From assembly GCA_964439135.1 (NCBI GenBank), contig CAYTNN010000062.1, positions 1 through 20,953 of the forward strand: a stretch of DNA of 20,953 nt, written 5' to 3'. Source of the stretch: JAFGPJ01 sp964439135. Its GTDB lineage: Bacteria; Planctomycetota; Phycisphaerae; Sedimentisphaerales; Anaerobacaceae. The translations under genes were made by a program, and so were the position numbers. The notes below the pieces were generated by a model. It was not told the origin of the DNA, made no database searches, and was given only the letters and a program-made list of their open reading frames with translations. Below, piece by piece: positions 1-6,053 of this stretch (the first letter of the stretch is position 1; each line of letters opens with the position of its first letter).

Positions 1-1155
1 CATATGAAAGGAAATCTCGCCGATCCGAGAGGTGAATAATAAATCCAGTTTGTGCTTGATAACCGCTTTTATCACTTTTACGCCCACATGTTTTTTATCG
101 CCGAGAAATTCGTTATAGTAGAAATCCTCTATTTCTATATTTTCATCGGCAATCTTTAATATGACAAAATATGGTGCACGGCCGAAATGGCCATGAACTT
201 TAGAGTCCATTTCGTTTATATCCTGTACAGGGACGATGGCAGAAACAAAATTCTCTCTTGATGGTTCGACATGGATAAAGACCGATTCAATATGCTCGAA
301 ATTATTGGTGATATGATCCTCTACCTTGTCTGCTAATGCGTGTGCTTTGTATAAAGAAAGTGAAGGACTTGTCAAAATCTTGCATTCTACCATTTTAAAT
401 GGCCCTGCCTGGCGAATCATCACTTCGCCAACACCTTTAACGCCATAAATTTTGTTTATACCTTCCTCAATATCAGATTGCAGCTCAGCGTCAAGATTTG
501 CGTCCAGCAAAACCAGCAAAGACATCCATATATTTTTCAGGCCCAATTTGAAAATGAGTAATGAGATTAAAATAATGATAGAGCCTTCTACGTAAGAAAT
601 TCGTAAATAGGCCAACAATATCCCCGCCAAAACAACTAAAGAAGTAAAGATGTCTAAAAAAGATTCGCTTGCATTAGCTATAAGGGATTGTGAATTGATC
701 GATTTGCCAATGTCCTTTTCTTTTCTGGCCAGGACGAAAGCTACAATAATAGACAATATGCTTACGCTGACAGGTAAAATCGGGAATTTTTTAACGTCAT
801 CGATATCAAAAAGCCTGTGGTACCCATCTGTTAATATTTCTATCCCCGCCCACGTTATTAGGACACCTATGACAAGAGTAACCAGAGTCTCAACTTTGTA
901 TAAACCGTAGGGAAATCTCTCAGTCTTTTTCCTGGATGCCATCCAAAGACCAAATCCTGATGCAAAAATTGCTAAAAGGTCGGCGCCGCTGTGAAAAGCA
1001 TCGGCCACTAAAACCTTAGAGTCAAACAGATAACCCACAGCAGCCTTTGCAACAGCTAAAAGAAGCGTTACGAAACTTGCAATAAATGCTATTCTTTGGC
1101 CCTGCTTCAGGTTTTTTGTTTTATCTGGTTTTTTCTGTATTGTTTTTGCAGTCAT
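1..1155 (-). CDS. CDF-family cation efflux transporter fused to NifX/FeMo-co-like domain (partial, C-terminus beyond window)
   Basis: I translated this frame by hand from ATG at 1155; it stays open to the left edge (385 codons). Residues about 20-215 form the hydrophobic CDF membrane domain, with the TM2 motif VADAFHSGADLL (an HxxxD pair) and a TM5 motif ASESFLDIFTS (ExxxD where zinc exporters usually have HxxxD or DxxxD). A cytoplasmic domain follows. Residues about 310-385 match the dinitrogenase iron-molybdenum cofactor domain (PF02579 type): HGHFGRAPYFVILKI, then GVKVIKAVIKH and RIGEISFH. CDF proteins export divalent metals by proton antiport; the added domain may bind a metal or metal cluster. 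The altered TM5 residue makes zinc specificity doubtful, and iron or manganese is possible. The start lies 2 nt after the stop of the zinc-ribbon gene at 1158-1379, so the two are probably co-translated. The family call is firm; the substrate is not known. Confidence 0.88.
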   Translation of the reverse strand, partial: MTAKTIQKKPDKTKNLKQGQRIAFIASFVTLLLAVAKAAVGYLFDSKVLVADAFHSGADLLAIFASGFGLWMASRKKTERFPYGLYKVETLVTLVIGVLITWAGIEILTDGYHRLFDIDDVKKFPILPVSVSILSIIVAFVLARKEKDIGKSINSQSLIANASESFLDIFTSLVVLAGILLAYLRISYVEGSIIILISLLIFKLGLKNIWMSLLVLLDANLDAELQSDIEEGINKIYGVKGVGEVMIRQAGPFKMVECKILTSPSLSLYKAHALADKVEDHITNNFEHIESVFIHVEPSRENFVSAIVPVQDINEMDSKVHGHFGRAPYFVILKIADENIEIEDFYYNEFLGDKKHVGVKVIKAVIKHKLDLLFTSRIGEISFHM

Positions 1156-1157
1156 TT

Positions 1158-1379
1158 CTATTGCCCAGAAGAAAATTGACGTACCATAGCTGAGCCACAT
1201 TTGGAACACTTTGTTTGAAAACACTGTAAACCTGGTTGATGGGGTACAGTTAAACCGCAATTGGGGCAGATGCAGTTACCTGGTGGCACATTAGACCTGA
1301 AACCCCCGACACCTCTGCCTCCACGAAAACGCCTGCTGCGTTTACCTCTACCCCGTCCTTGTCCAAAATTAAATGGCAT
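1158..1379 (-). CDS. Small basic/glycine-rich protein with C-terminal zinc ribbon
   Basis: A 73-residue protein. The first 30 residues are rich in Gly and Arg (GQGRGRGKRSRRFRGGRG), and the rest carries the cysteine pattern CICPNCG ... CSKCG with PHQPG between the knuckles, consistent with a single zinc ribbon. Small proteins with this tail are often found next to NifX-like and metal-handling genes (family knowledge). The start is supported by AGGAG about 7 nt upstream (complement of 1383-1390). The stop is 2 nt before the CDF start, so both genes are probably one transcript. A role as a metal or cluster accessory for the transporter is inference only. Confidence 0.75.
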   Translation of the reverse strand: MPFNFGQGRGRGKRSRRFRGGRGVGGFRSNVPPGNCICPNCGLTVPHQPGLQCFQTKCSKCGSAMVRQFSSGQ

Positions 1380-1425
1380 TATTATCTCCTATCGTTTTTG
1401 GGGGCCAATGTTATACTACGGCTGA

Positions 1426-1701
1426 TCAGGAAATACACTCTGCCCCGTTGTATATTTCCTCTATATTCATTACGATTGAAGCAACTCTTGGTAGTTTATC
1501 TGGCACCTATTTCTGAACTTCATCGAACATATTTCCTTCTGTTAGTCTTTCAGCAGTGCCTTTTATCTGGAAAGAGCCTTTTTCCTTATCGCGCACAGCA
1601 AAAGCGATCTTGCCGAAGCCGTCAATCGGCGTTGTGTGTATCAAATGGAACAATTCCTCGAAGAGCATATTACAAAAAACAATCGTTGACAAGTCTAACA
1701 A
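1426..1701 (-). pseudogene. Decayed pyridoxamine 5'-phosphate oxidase-like (FMN-binding) gene
   Basis: The frame from about 1701 reads KIAFAVRDKEKGSFQIKGTA then ERLTEGNMFDEVQK, stops at TAG (1507-1509), and continues in the same frame as VPDKLPRVASIVMNIEEIYN to a TGA at 1426. The piece before the stop has the strand and 'xIKGTAExxTEG' motif of small PPOX-fold flavoproteins, and the piece after it has their usual C-terminal end. One nonsense change (for example TGG to TAG) would account for the break. The N-terminal half is not recognisable in any frame; an ATG at 1791 opens a short frame that stops quickly, so the 5' part is degraded or frameshifted. The gene lies upstream of the zinc-ribbon/CDF pair in the same direction. 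Confidence 0.6.
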
Positions 1702-1870
1702 GCCACCAGCGAGTAGAATTCAATAAAATAGCGTCTGTCACGAATAATGGCGGTCCGATCAACAGCCCCGCTGTCCTTGGTTTTTTCCATTAGTCAATCG
1801 CAAATCATAAATCGTAAATTTATGGCTTAGCTATGAAAAAGGCTGTCAATCTTTTTTCCTAAAAATTGTA

Positions 1871-1914
1871 CCGGACACCTTTAATTATCCCTGCAGGGAC
1901 TTGTTAGGTGCCTT
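1871..1914. repeat. Palindromic element beside the cassette array
   Basis: An imperfect inverted repeat: GGACACCT at the left pairs with AGGTGCC at the right, around the perfect core CCCTGCAGGG. The right arm contains TTGTTAGG, which resembles an attC R box, so it could be the wreck of an end-of-array attC or a REP-like element. The flanking words TACCGGACACC look like a dispersed repeat, but only one copy is visible here. Confidence 0.45.
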
Positions 1915-1954
1915 CAGAGATTAAATATTCTCGACGCATTACGATCTGCCTGAT

Positions 1955-2007
1955 TCTAATCTAAGGGTGCCGACTTATTCGACGACCCTTGAATTGCATT
2001 GTTAGGT
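1955..2007 (-). other. Degenerate attC recombination site (end of TIR cassette)
   Basis: On the minus strand the site begins with CCTAACAATG (R'' type, complement of 1998-2007). A stem AAGGGT/ACCCTT encloses GTCGAATAAGTCGGC. The 3' R' box is worn (AGATTAG where GTTAG is expected). The last ~15 codons and stop of the TIR gene lie inside the site. Order and orientation agree with the two better attC sites upstream. Confidence 0.6.
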
Positions 2008-2845
2008 TTGCGATCAAGTGACTATCATATGCGGCGGAGTATAAGTCGACAACTTCTAGACCGGTTTTACGTTCTACGATAAACCATTTCCCCTGTATTT
2101 CTCGATTTTCCCATTCTTTGACAAATGAGATTGTGGCTTTCTGCTTTTCGCGCAATGCTGTATCGTCACTGCGCAATACCTTTGTATGGCGGAGCCTGGG
2201 GGGGACACGCCCACTTGGAATAAGATAGACAGAGTGTCCCCGGATCGGATGACGATATTCAACGAGTACATCTCCAAGAGTCTTCCAGCGATTAGTCTTT
2301 CGATAGGATACATTGATATAAAACGTGCAATCGGATAGTGGACCTCGATACTGTTCAGTATCCGTTGGATGGTATACACACGGGGAAGTTTCAATTGAAG
2401 CTAACAACCGAGAAAGACCATCCTCTTTGGAGTAGTCTATCCAATGCAAGTCTCGGATATTAACACTGAATGCTTCGATGTATGGAATCTCGCATTCGTC
2501 CAATTTAAGTGGAATGAGAAATATCGAGCCAGGGGGACGTTCTGAGTATGTATCGAGTGCTAGTCTATATTCCTTTTGGACATACCCTTTTTTAATCACT
2601 GAACGGCTTGAGAAACATGCTACAATTATATCGCTCTGTTGAATGACTTTTGGAATTTCTGTTCGCCAATGTTGACCGGCCAACAGGTCCTCTTCATCTA
2701 ACCATGCTCGAAAACCACGCATATTGAGTTCTTTATGTAGTTTTCGAACTACTTGTTTGTCCTCTGACGCATGAGCTAAAAATATTCGCAGTGAAAATGG
2801 TCGTCCTGCAATGTTTGAATGATCAGTTGGGTCTAGTGCATCCAA
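1961..2845 (-). CDS. TIR-domain protein with uncharacterised C-terminal domain (integron cassette)
   Basis: A 294-residue protein. Residues about 18-150 are a bacterial TIR domain (TIR_2 type): RIFLAHASEDKQVVRKLHKEL, then RAWLDEEDLLAGQHW and SDIIVACFSSRSV, then VQKEYRLALD. In enzymatic TIRs a glutamate at the last position (here E92) acts in NAD+ hydrolysis, so NADase activity is plausible. Residues about 160-280 form a separate region rich in Tyr, Arg and Trp that I do not recognise; it could be a sensor. Bacterial TIR proteins are frequent anti-phage effectors, and stand-alone cassette-borne copies fit a defence role by inference. The gene sits between attC sites, and its last ~15 residues are encoded by attC sequence, so the native tail may once have differed. 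No strong ribosome site is seen just before ATG 2845; AGGGG lies about 14 nt upstream. Confidence 0.85.
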   Translation of the reverse strand: MDALDPTDHSNIAGRPFSLRIFLAHASEDKQVVRKLHKELNMRGFRAWLDEEDLLAGQHWRTEIPKVIQQSDIIVACFSSRSVIKKGYVQKEYRLALDTYSERPPGSIFLIPLKLDECEIPYIEAFSVNIRDLHWIDYSKEDGLSRLLASIETSPCVYHPTDTEQYRGPLSDCTFYINVSYRKTNRWKTLGDVLVEYRHPIRGHSVYLIPSGRVPPRLRHTKVLRSDDTALREKQKATISFVKEWENREIQGKWFIVERKTGLEVVDLYSAAYDSHLIANLTMQFKGRRISRHP

Positions 2846-2918
2846 AATATGTGATCCCCTATAAAAAAGAACGTTAGATTAGTATATCTGAAAGAGCATT
2901 TGGCACGGTTCTTTTAAT

Positions 2919-2993
2919 AGCTAACGCTCGGGGTAAGAGGTTACCAAAAAGGCGATAGCTTTTTGGTAATCCTTCTTCACCCCGTTGTTAGGA
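2919..2993 (-). other. attC site between GIY-YIG and TIR cassettes
   Basis: On the minus strand this reads CCTAACAACGGGGTGAAG ... CCCCGAGCGTTAGC. The outer boxes are CTAAC and GTTAG, followed by a GGGGT/ACCCC stem and an inner stem TTACCAAAAAG/CTTTTTGGTAA. The structure is the imperfect hairpin with R''/R' ends that defines attC. Recombination would occur at G^TTAG near 2925. Confidence 0.9.
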
Positions 2994-3009
2994 TTCTTTT
3001 ATCCAAGCG

Positions 3010-3672
3010 TCAATTAGAGATAGGATTTAACGACGGCAACCTACCTACTGCAGCCTTAAAATATTCCAGCAGCCTACGCTCTTCTAGCTTTCGTTCTCCC
3101 ACGTTTGATACGATCTCAAAGTCAAACATGTCTACTTGATCACCATATACGGCGACGTGTTCCTTCAGTCGTCTGGCGATATTATTACTTTCTCCTATCC
3201 TCATAATCTCGCCAGCATGTTTCAGACGATAAACCCCGGGCTCCTCCGGGTAATTTTCACAATTGGCGAAATCACGCTCATTCGACCATGAGTAACCAAC
3301 TGTGATGAAATATTTATACTTCGGGTAGATTGCCTCATCATCATGGGCAACTTCCTCCAAGATAAACTGACGCTTTGCTTTATCAGTTTGTTTCCGAATA
3401 TCGTCGAGCCAATCGTATTTTCTATATAGTTCCCCTACAGCGACGAATTTCCGTTTCGAACGATCAGTTTGACTATAAAAGCGTGGAAGACCTGGCGCAT
3501 TTTTTTCTTGAAATGCAAAGTAAATACGTCTCAGTTCTTCGTCGATACCAACTCGGGCGTATTCCATCCCATCAAGATTATATTTCTCAACGAGTGAGAC
3601 GGAGAAGCTCACTGTCGTCTTAGAGAATGTCACTACTTCAGATTGTGCTCGTGAATAGAAATCCTCAATCAT
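3010..3672 (-). CDS. GIY-YIG nuclease-like protein (integron cassette)
   Basis: A 220-residue protein. The C-terminal 75 residues are a GIY-YIG fold: EEPGVYRL (GVY for GIY, residues 146-148), MRIGESNNIARRLKEH (RIG for YIG, with the conserved Arg at 167/168), a glutamate in LEERRLLEYF, and the usual ending GRLPSLNP. All catalytic positions appear kept, so a metal-dependent endonuclease is plausible. The N-terminal 140 residues are not recognised and may bind the target. The gene fills a cassette between two attC sites. Its ribosome site AGGAG overlaps the R' box of the upstream attC (GTTAGGAGAG, 6 nt before ATG). Biological role unknown; defence or mobile-element biology are possible. Confidence 0.82.
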   Translation of the reverse strand: MIEDFYSRAQSEVVTFSKTTVSFSVSLVEKYNLDGMEYARVGIDEELRRIYFAFQEKNAPGLPRFYSQTDRSKRKFVAVGELYRKYDWLDDIRKQTDKAKRQFILEEVAHDDEAIYPKYKYFITVGYSWSNERDFANCENYPEEPGVYRLKHAGEIMRIGESNNIARRLKEHVAVYGDQVDMFDFEIVSNVGERKLEERRLLEYFKAAVGRLPSLNPISN

Positions 3673-3680
3673 AAATCTCT

Positions 3681-3742
3681 CCTAACGCACGGGCTCATGA
3701 GACGCGAGCTTGCTCGCGGTCTCTTGCAGCCCGATGTTAGCC
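3681..3742 (-). other. attC site between RelE-like pair and GIY-YIG cassettes
   Basis: On the minus strand: GGCTAACATCGGGCT ... AGCCCGTGCGTTAGG. Nested stems GGGCT/AGCCC, GAGACC/GGTCTC and GCGAGC/GCTCGC give an almost continuous hairpin with small bulges. CTAAC and GTTAG boxes stand at the ends. This is the clearest attC in the window. Confidence 0.92.
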
Positions 3743-3747
3743 AGCTT

Positions 3748-4092
3748 CTATTCGTATCGACCCTTTTTGGACTTGATCACCTTTATTACGTCATCGTGAT
3801 CTTGTCCTTCAATGATGTCTTTTAAGTGAAGCTGCTTCGTCTTACTGTTAAATTGCACATGCAATCGCCAGCCCGATGTTTTGTCTATGTCCGCACGGTA
3901 TATGGCCTTTTCATAACCCCTAACGCGGTGAAGCCGTGTTTTGGGATATTGTCGAGATTTGTGACAGGCGTTGTCTTCGAGTTCCGCGAGTGCACCTAAT
4001 AACTTGAGCCGAAGCGATTCAGTCGGAAGGATCTTGTTGCCTTCATAGATGATCCCGTATTCATCAAGGAGGATCTTAATCTCAGCCATCAT
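3748..4092 (-). CDS. Small cassette protein, possible RelE-like partner of the adjacent toxin-like gene
   Basis: A 114-residue protein that I cannot name. The first 55 residues look helical; the rest (YPKTRLHRVRGYEKAIYRAD, then SGWRLHVQF and LHLKDIIEGQDHDD) looks like alternating strands ending in a charged helix, vaguely like the RelE/ParE fold. It overlaps the end of the 129-residue gene by 11 nt, so the two share one transcript and one cassette (no attC between them). Two adjacent Met codons start the frame; a GGGGGG run just upstream could serve as the ribosome site. It could be the antitoxin of the pair, although it does not look like a standard DNA-binding antitoxin. Confidence 0.6.
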   Translation of the reverse strand: MMAEIKILLDEYGIIYEGNKILPTESLRLKLLGALAELEDNACHKSRQYPKTRLHRVRGYEKAIYRADIDKTSGWRLHVQFNSKTKQLHLKDIIEGQDHDDVIKVIKSKKGRYE

Positions 4093-4471
4093 CTTGCCCC
4101 CCCGATTCCGCGAATGAGGCTAGGTCTTTCTGGTAGATGGATTGAGCCAAACCCCTAAATACCTTATCTATGTTTTTTTTGCGTACGACCCGCAACAACG
4201 TGACGATAATTCGATCGAACAATGGATCATCGTCGATTGTCGCAAGAACGCGGATATCTCGTGCCACTCGGATCGAGTAGAGACTGGATTGGAATTTTGA
4301 ACGAAGGATGGGTACAACCGGTCGGGCAGCATGCTTAAAGAACCCGGTCCGATCATTCGGGAGTAAGGAACAGTACATGTTAATCTTACTGACAATTTTA
4401 AACCGTTCCTTTGACACGAAGGTGCCCAAATCCTTCTCAAATGCGTCGGTAGCTTCGAATGTTACATCCAT
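4082..4471 (-). CDS. RelE/ParE-like toxin family protein (first cassette gene)
   Basis: A 129-residue protein with a RelE-superfamily layout: an N-terminal strand (MDVTFEATDAFEKDLGTF), two helices, then SSLYSIRVARDIRVLATIDD and IIVTLLRVV, the strands that normally carry the ribonuclease site. It ends with a helical tail (KVFRGLAQSIYQKDL). Members of this superfamily are mRNA interferases or gyrase toxins of type II toxin-antitoxin systems. The gene lies first in the array, just downstream of an attI/attC-like core, with GAGA about 9 nt before ATG. The following gene overlaps it by 11 nt and would be its partner. Toxin-antitoxin pairs are common in sedentary cassette arrays, where they resist loss (established knowledge). 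Whether this copy is toxic is unknown. Confidence 0.62.
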   Translation of the reverse strand: MDVTFEATDAFEKDLGTFVSKERFKIVSKINMYCSLLPNDRTGFFKHAARPVVPILRSKFQSSLYSIRVARDIRVLATIDDDPLFDRIIVTLLRVVRKKNIDKVFRGLAQSIYQKDLASFAESGGQDDG

Positions 4472-4512
4472 ACGCTAATTCTCTTTGATTGCAGTCTGTT
4501 CGACCCGTTACT

Positions 4513-4525
4513 GGCTAACAAGTTA
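4513..4525 (-). other. attI-like or leftover attC core at head of the array
   Basis: On the minus strand this reads AACTTGTTAGCC, with the G^TTAG core seen at the other cassette junctions and the same direction. No paired CTAAC arm or hairpin is found on its far side, so it resembles an attI-type simple site or the surviving 3' end of an attC. It marks the start of the first cassette, 42 nt before the RelE-like gene. Confidence 0.45.
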
Positions 4526-4553
4526 TTATATACTTTTACTGAGAACACCGGAT

Positions 4554-4582
4554 AAGATATTCTCGAAATAAGCCCTTGACAA
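4554..4582 (-). promoter_or_regulatory. Candidate promoter reading into the cassette array
   Basis: On the minus strand: TTGTCA (complement of 4577-4582), a 17-nt spacer, then TATCTT (complement of 4554-4559). It lies about 30 nt before the array core site and points into the cassettes, the position expected of an integron Pc. It overlaps the -35 box of an opposing promoter. Confidence 0.4.
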
Positions 4583-4604
4583 CAAAAATGTAGTAAAATA
4601 TGCT
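4576..4604 (+). promoter_or_regulatory. Candidate divergent promoter with no gene downstream
   Basis: TTGACA (4576-4581), a 17-nt spacer, then TATGCT (4599-4604): close to the sigma-70 consensus. It reads away from the cassettes, where an integron integrase would normally lie, but no integrase frame follows. It may be an orphan left by a deleted gene, or chance. Confidence 0.4.
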
Positions 4605-5015
4605 ACTGCCTATCTCGATAACACCGGGATATGAATATTATCAGGAAAACTCGATAACACTCGATAATTCCGGGTACATCATACATAATTCCAGGCGTTC
4701 TCTGGAAAATCACCTATTAAAATTCAAGTAACACAGTCTAATTAAAATTCTCATCCCCAAAAGTCTTCATTCAACAAAATAAACAATTTAAACAGGTACG
4801 GCATGACAATAAGGCGATTCGAGGAAGTTTTGCGTTCTTTGGTGAATCACGCCTTTGGTAATATAATACCCGTAAATGAGAAAAAAACAATATTTTTATA
4901 TTTTCCTACCACGAAGACACAGCCTGCCCTGAGCTTGTCGAATGGGAAGTTACACGAAGCCTTTGTCATTGACTATTTACAAAATACGACTTGAAATCTG
5001 CGTTTATCAGCGTTC

Positions 5016-5053
5016 ACCCCGTGAGATAGGCAAAAACCGGTATCTAACGGGGT
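5016..5053. repeat. Hairpin element inside an intergenic repeat
   Basis: ACCCCGT (5016) pairs with ACGGGGT (5047-5053), and AGATA with TATCT inside, around a loop of A residues. The flanks (ATCTGCGTTTATCAGCGTTC and AAATCTGCGGTTAGAATTAG) look like two halves of one intergenic repeat, as if the hairpin had inserted between them. Confidence 0.45.
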
Positions 5054-5142
5054 AAATCTGCGGTTAGAATTAGTCGTTAGTATATAGTCGTTGGTCGTTA
5101 GTCTAAATACCAAATACCATTAACCATTCACTGTTTCTTTAT

Positions 5143-5330
5143 TTCTTCGTGAATCTTCGCGTCCTTCGTGGTGAATCTTGGCTTTTATCTATATGAATTT
5201 TTGTCTCTGCGTCCTCGGCGTTCTCCGCGGTAAAGATCACCGTGTATCGGAGACCTTGTTATTGACTATTTACGATTTACTATTGATTATTGTTTTCCTT
5301 CGTGTTTCTTCGTGCCCTTCGTGGTGAATC
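5143..5330. repeat. Two copies of a CTTCGTG/CCTTCGTGGTGAATC repeat
   Basis: TTCTTCGTG followed by CCTTCGTGGTGAATC occurs at 5143-5177 and again at 5296-5330. A diverged form (CTCTGCGTCCTCGGCG) lies between them. No coding potential and no regular CRISPR-like spacing. Confidence 0.5.
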
Positions 5331-5408
5331 AAAAAACGCCGTGTAATGGAGATTTATCTGGAATTAGCCCGCCTTTATCCGTTTAGATTCGTATAATACT
5401 AAACTAAA

Positions 5409-5447
5409 TGATTATTGATTATTGATTAATGATTATTGATAAATGAT
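5409..5447. repeat. AT-rich short tandem repeat
   Basis: Four to five imperfect tandem copies of TGATTAT(T) make up this stretch. It is probably slippage-generated and has no gene. Confidence 0.5.
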
Positions 5448-5489
5448 AGGTACAATCGCGCAGAACTCAGAACGCAATACGAATTTTAG

Positions 5490-5509
5490 CCCGCACCACT
5501 GGTGCCGGG
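5490..5509. repeat. GC-rich palindrome CCCGCACCA/TGGTGCCGGG
   Basis: A near-perfect inverted repeat with a one-base centre, followed by an A8 run on the plus strand. The T run would precede the hairpin on the minus strand, so it is not a standard terminator for either strand. A REP-like palindrome is more likely. Confidence 0.4.
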
Positions 5510-5582
5510 TCAAAAAAAAGGCAGAATAATGAAAAAAACAGGTGAAAAAGAGAGGAAAACGACGAAAATCCGTGGTTAATTT

Positions 5583-5873
5583 GAAAAAACAAACCCAATT
5601 TGCGAATGGCCTTAATGGGTGTATATGTCTATATGTAAAGGGGTTATGATGATTTTAGAGGTTTCGTGCGGCGAAAAAACAAAGCCAATTCAAAGCCAAA
5701 CAAACCCAATCCGTGTTAGCCCCCAGACCTGCGCTGGGGGGTTGAAGGCCTATTTGAAAAAACAAAGCCAATTTGCGGCGGCTCGAATTGCCGTAAAGTA
5801 TTACATGAAAGGATATTATGGCAATATGTCGCCCTGGCGGGCACGAAAAAACAAAGCCAATCAAAGCCAATCT
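5583..5873. repeat. Four interspersed copies of a GAAAAAACAAA(G/C)CCAAT repeat
   Basis: Copies start near 5583, 5673, 5754 and 5844. Each has GAAAAAACAAA then GCCAAT or CCCAAT; two copies carry extra AAAGCCAA units. The DNA between copies is unrelated and includes a CCCCCAG/CTGGGGG hairpin at 5720-5740. Such words fill intergenic DNA in some uncultured Planctomycetota (recalled knowledge, not checked). A frame across this stretch and into the next gene's antisense strand is an artefact. Confidence 0.6.
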
Positions 5874-5952
5874 ACTGCATTATTTGAATTGGTGCTTAAT
5901 CGTGTTAACCTGTGGTTGAGCCATTCGAGGTTTCTTGCTGTAATGAGCGCAG

Positions 5953-5993
5953 AAAAAAGGCCGGCCCCAACGACGTTGGAGTACCGGCCCTTT
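5953..5993 (-). terminator. Rho-independent terminator of the cysteine-rich gene
   Basis: On the minus strand: AAAGGGCCGG, then CCAAC-GTC-GTTGG inside, then CCGGCC followed by TTTTTT. The stem is long and GC-rich with a U tract, 60 nt beyond the stop of the cysteine-rich gene. Confidence 0.85.
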
Positions 5994-6053
5994 AAAAAGG
6001 TTATAAATTATCCGGCATCATTTTCTGCCGGGTTCACTGCATTGAGTTTTAAT

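Larger units (their letters stand above)
4605..5618. other. Gene-free, repeat-rich stretch
   Basis: No convincing coding region. It holds short repeated words such as CTCGATAA (4614, 4661 and 4672), a small hairpin TTCCAG/CTGGAA near 4690-4706, the widespread word CCCTGAGCTTGTCGAA (about 4926), and the separate hairpins and repeats listed below. No remnant of an integron integrase could be recognised in either direction. A 63-codon frame at 4803-4994 runs through repeat sequence and is not believed. Confidence 0.6.

Noticed and set aside
1359..1793. Plus-strand frame of 144 codons
   Set aside because: It is antisense to the decayed PPOX-like gene and the start of the zinc-ribbon gene; no recognisable features.
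4803..4994. Possible 63-residue protein behind the plus-strand promoter
   Set aside because: It contains PALSLSNG, the typical translation of a common dispersed repeat (CCCTGAGCTTGTCGAA); there is no convincing ribosome site.
5490..5518. Rho-independent terminator at the CCCGCACCA palindrome
   Set aside because: The homopolymer follows as A8 on the plus strand and precedes the hairpin on the minus strand, so neither strand gives stem then U tract.
4605..5618. Hidden or decayed integron integrase
   Set aside because: No tyrosine-recombinase motif could be read in any frame; the sequence is repeat-rich and AT-rich throughout.
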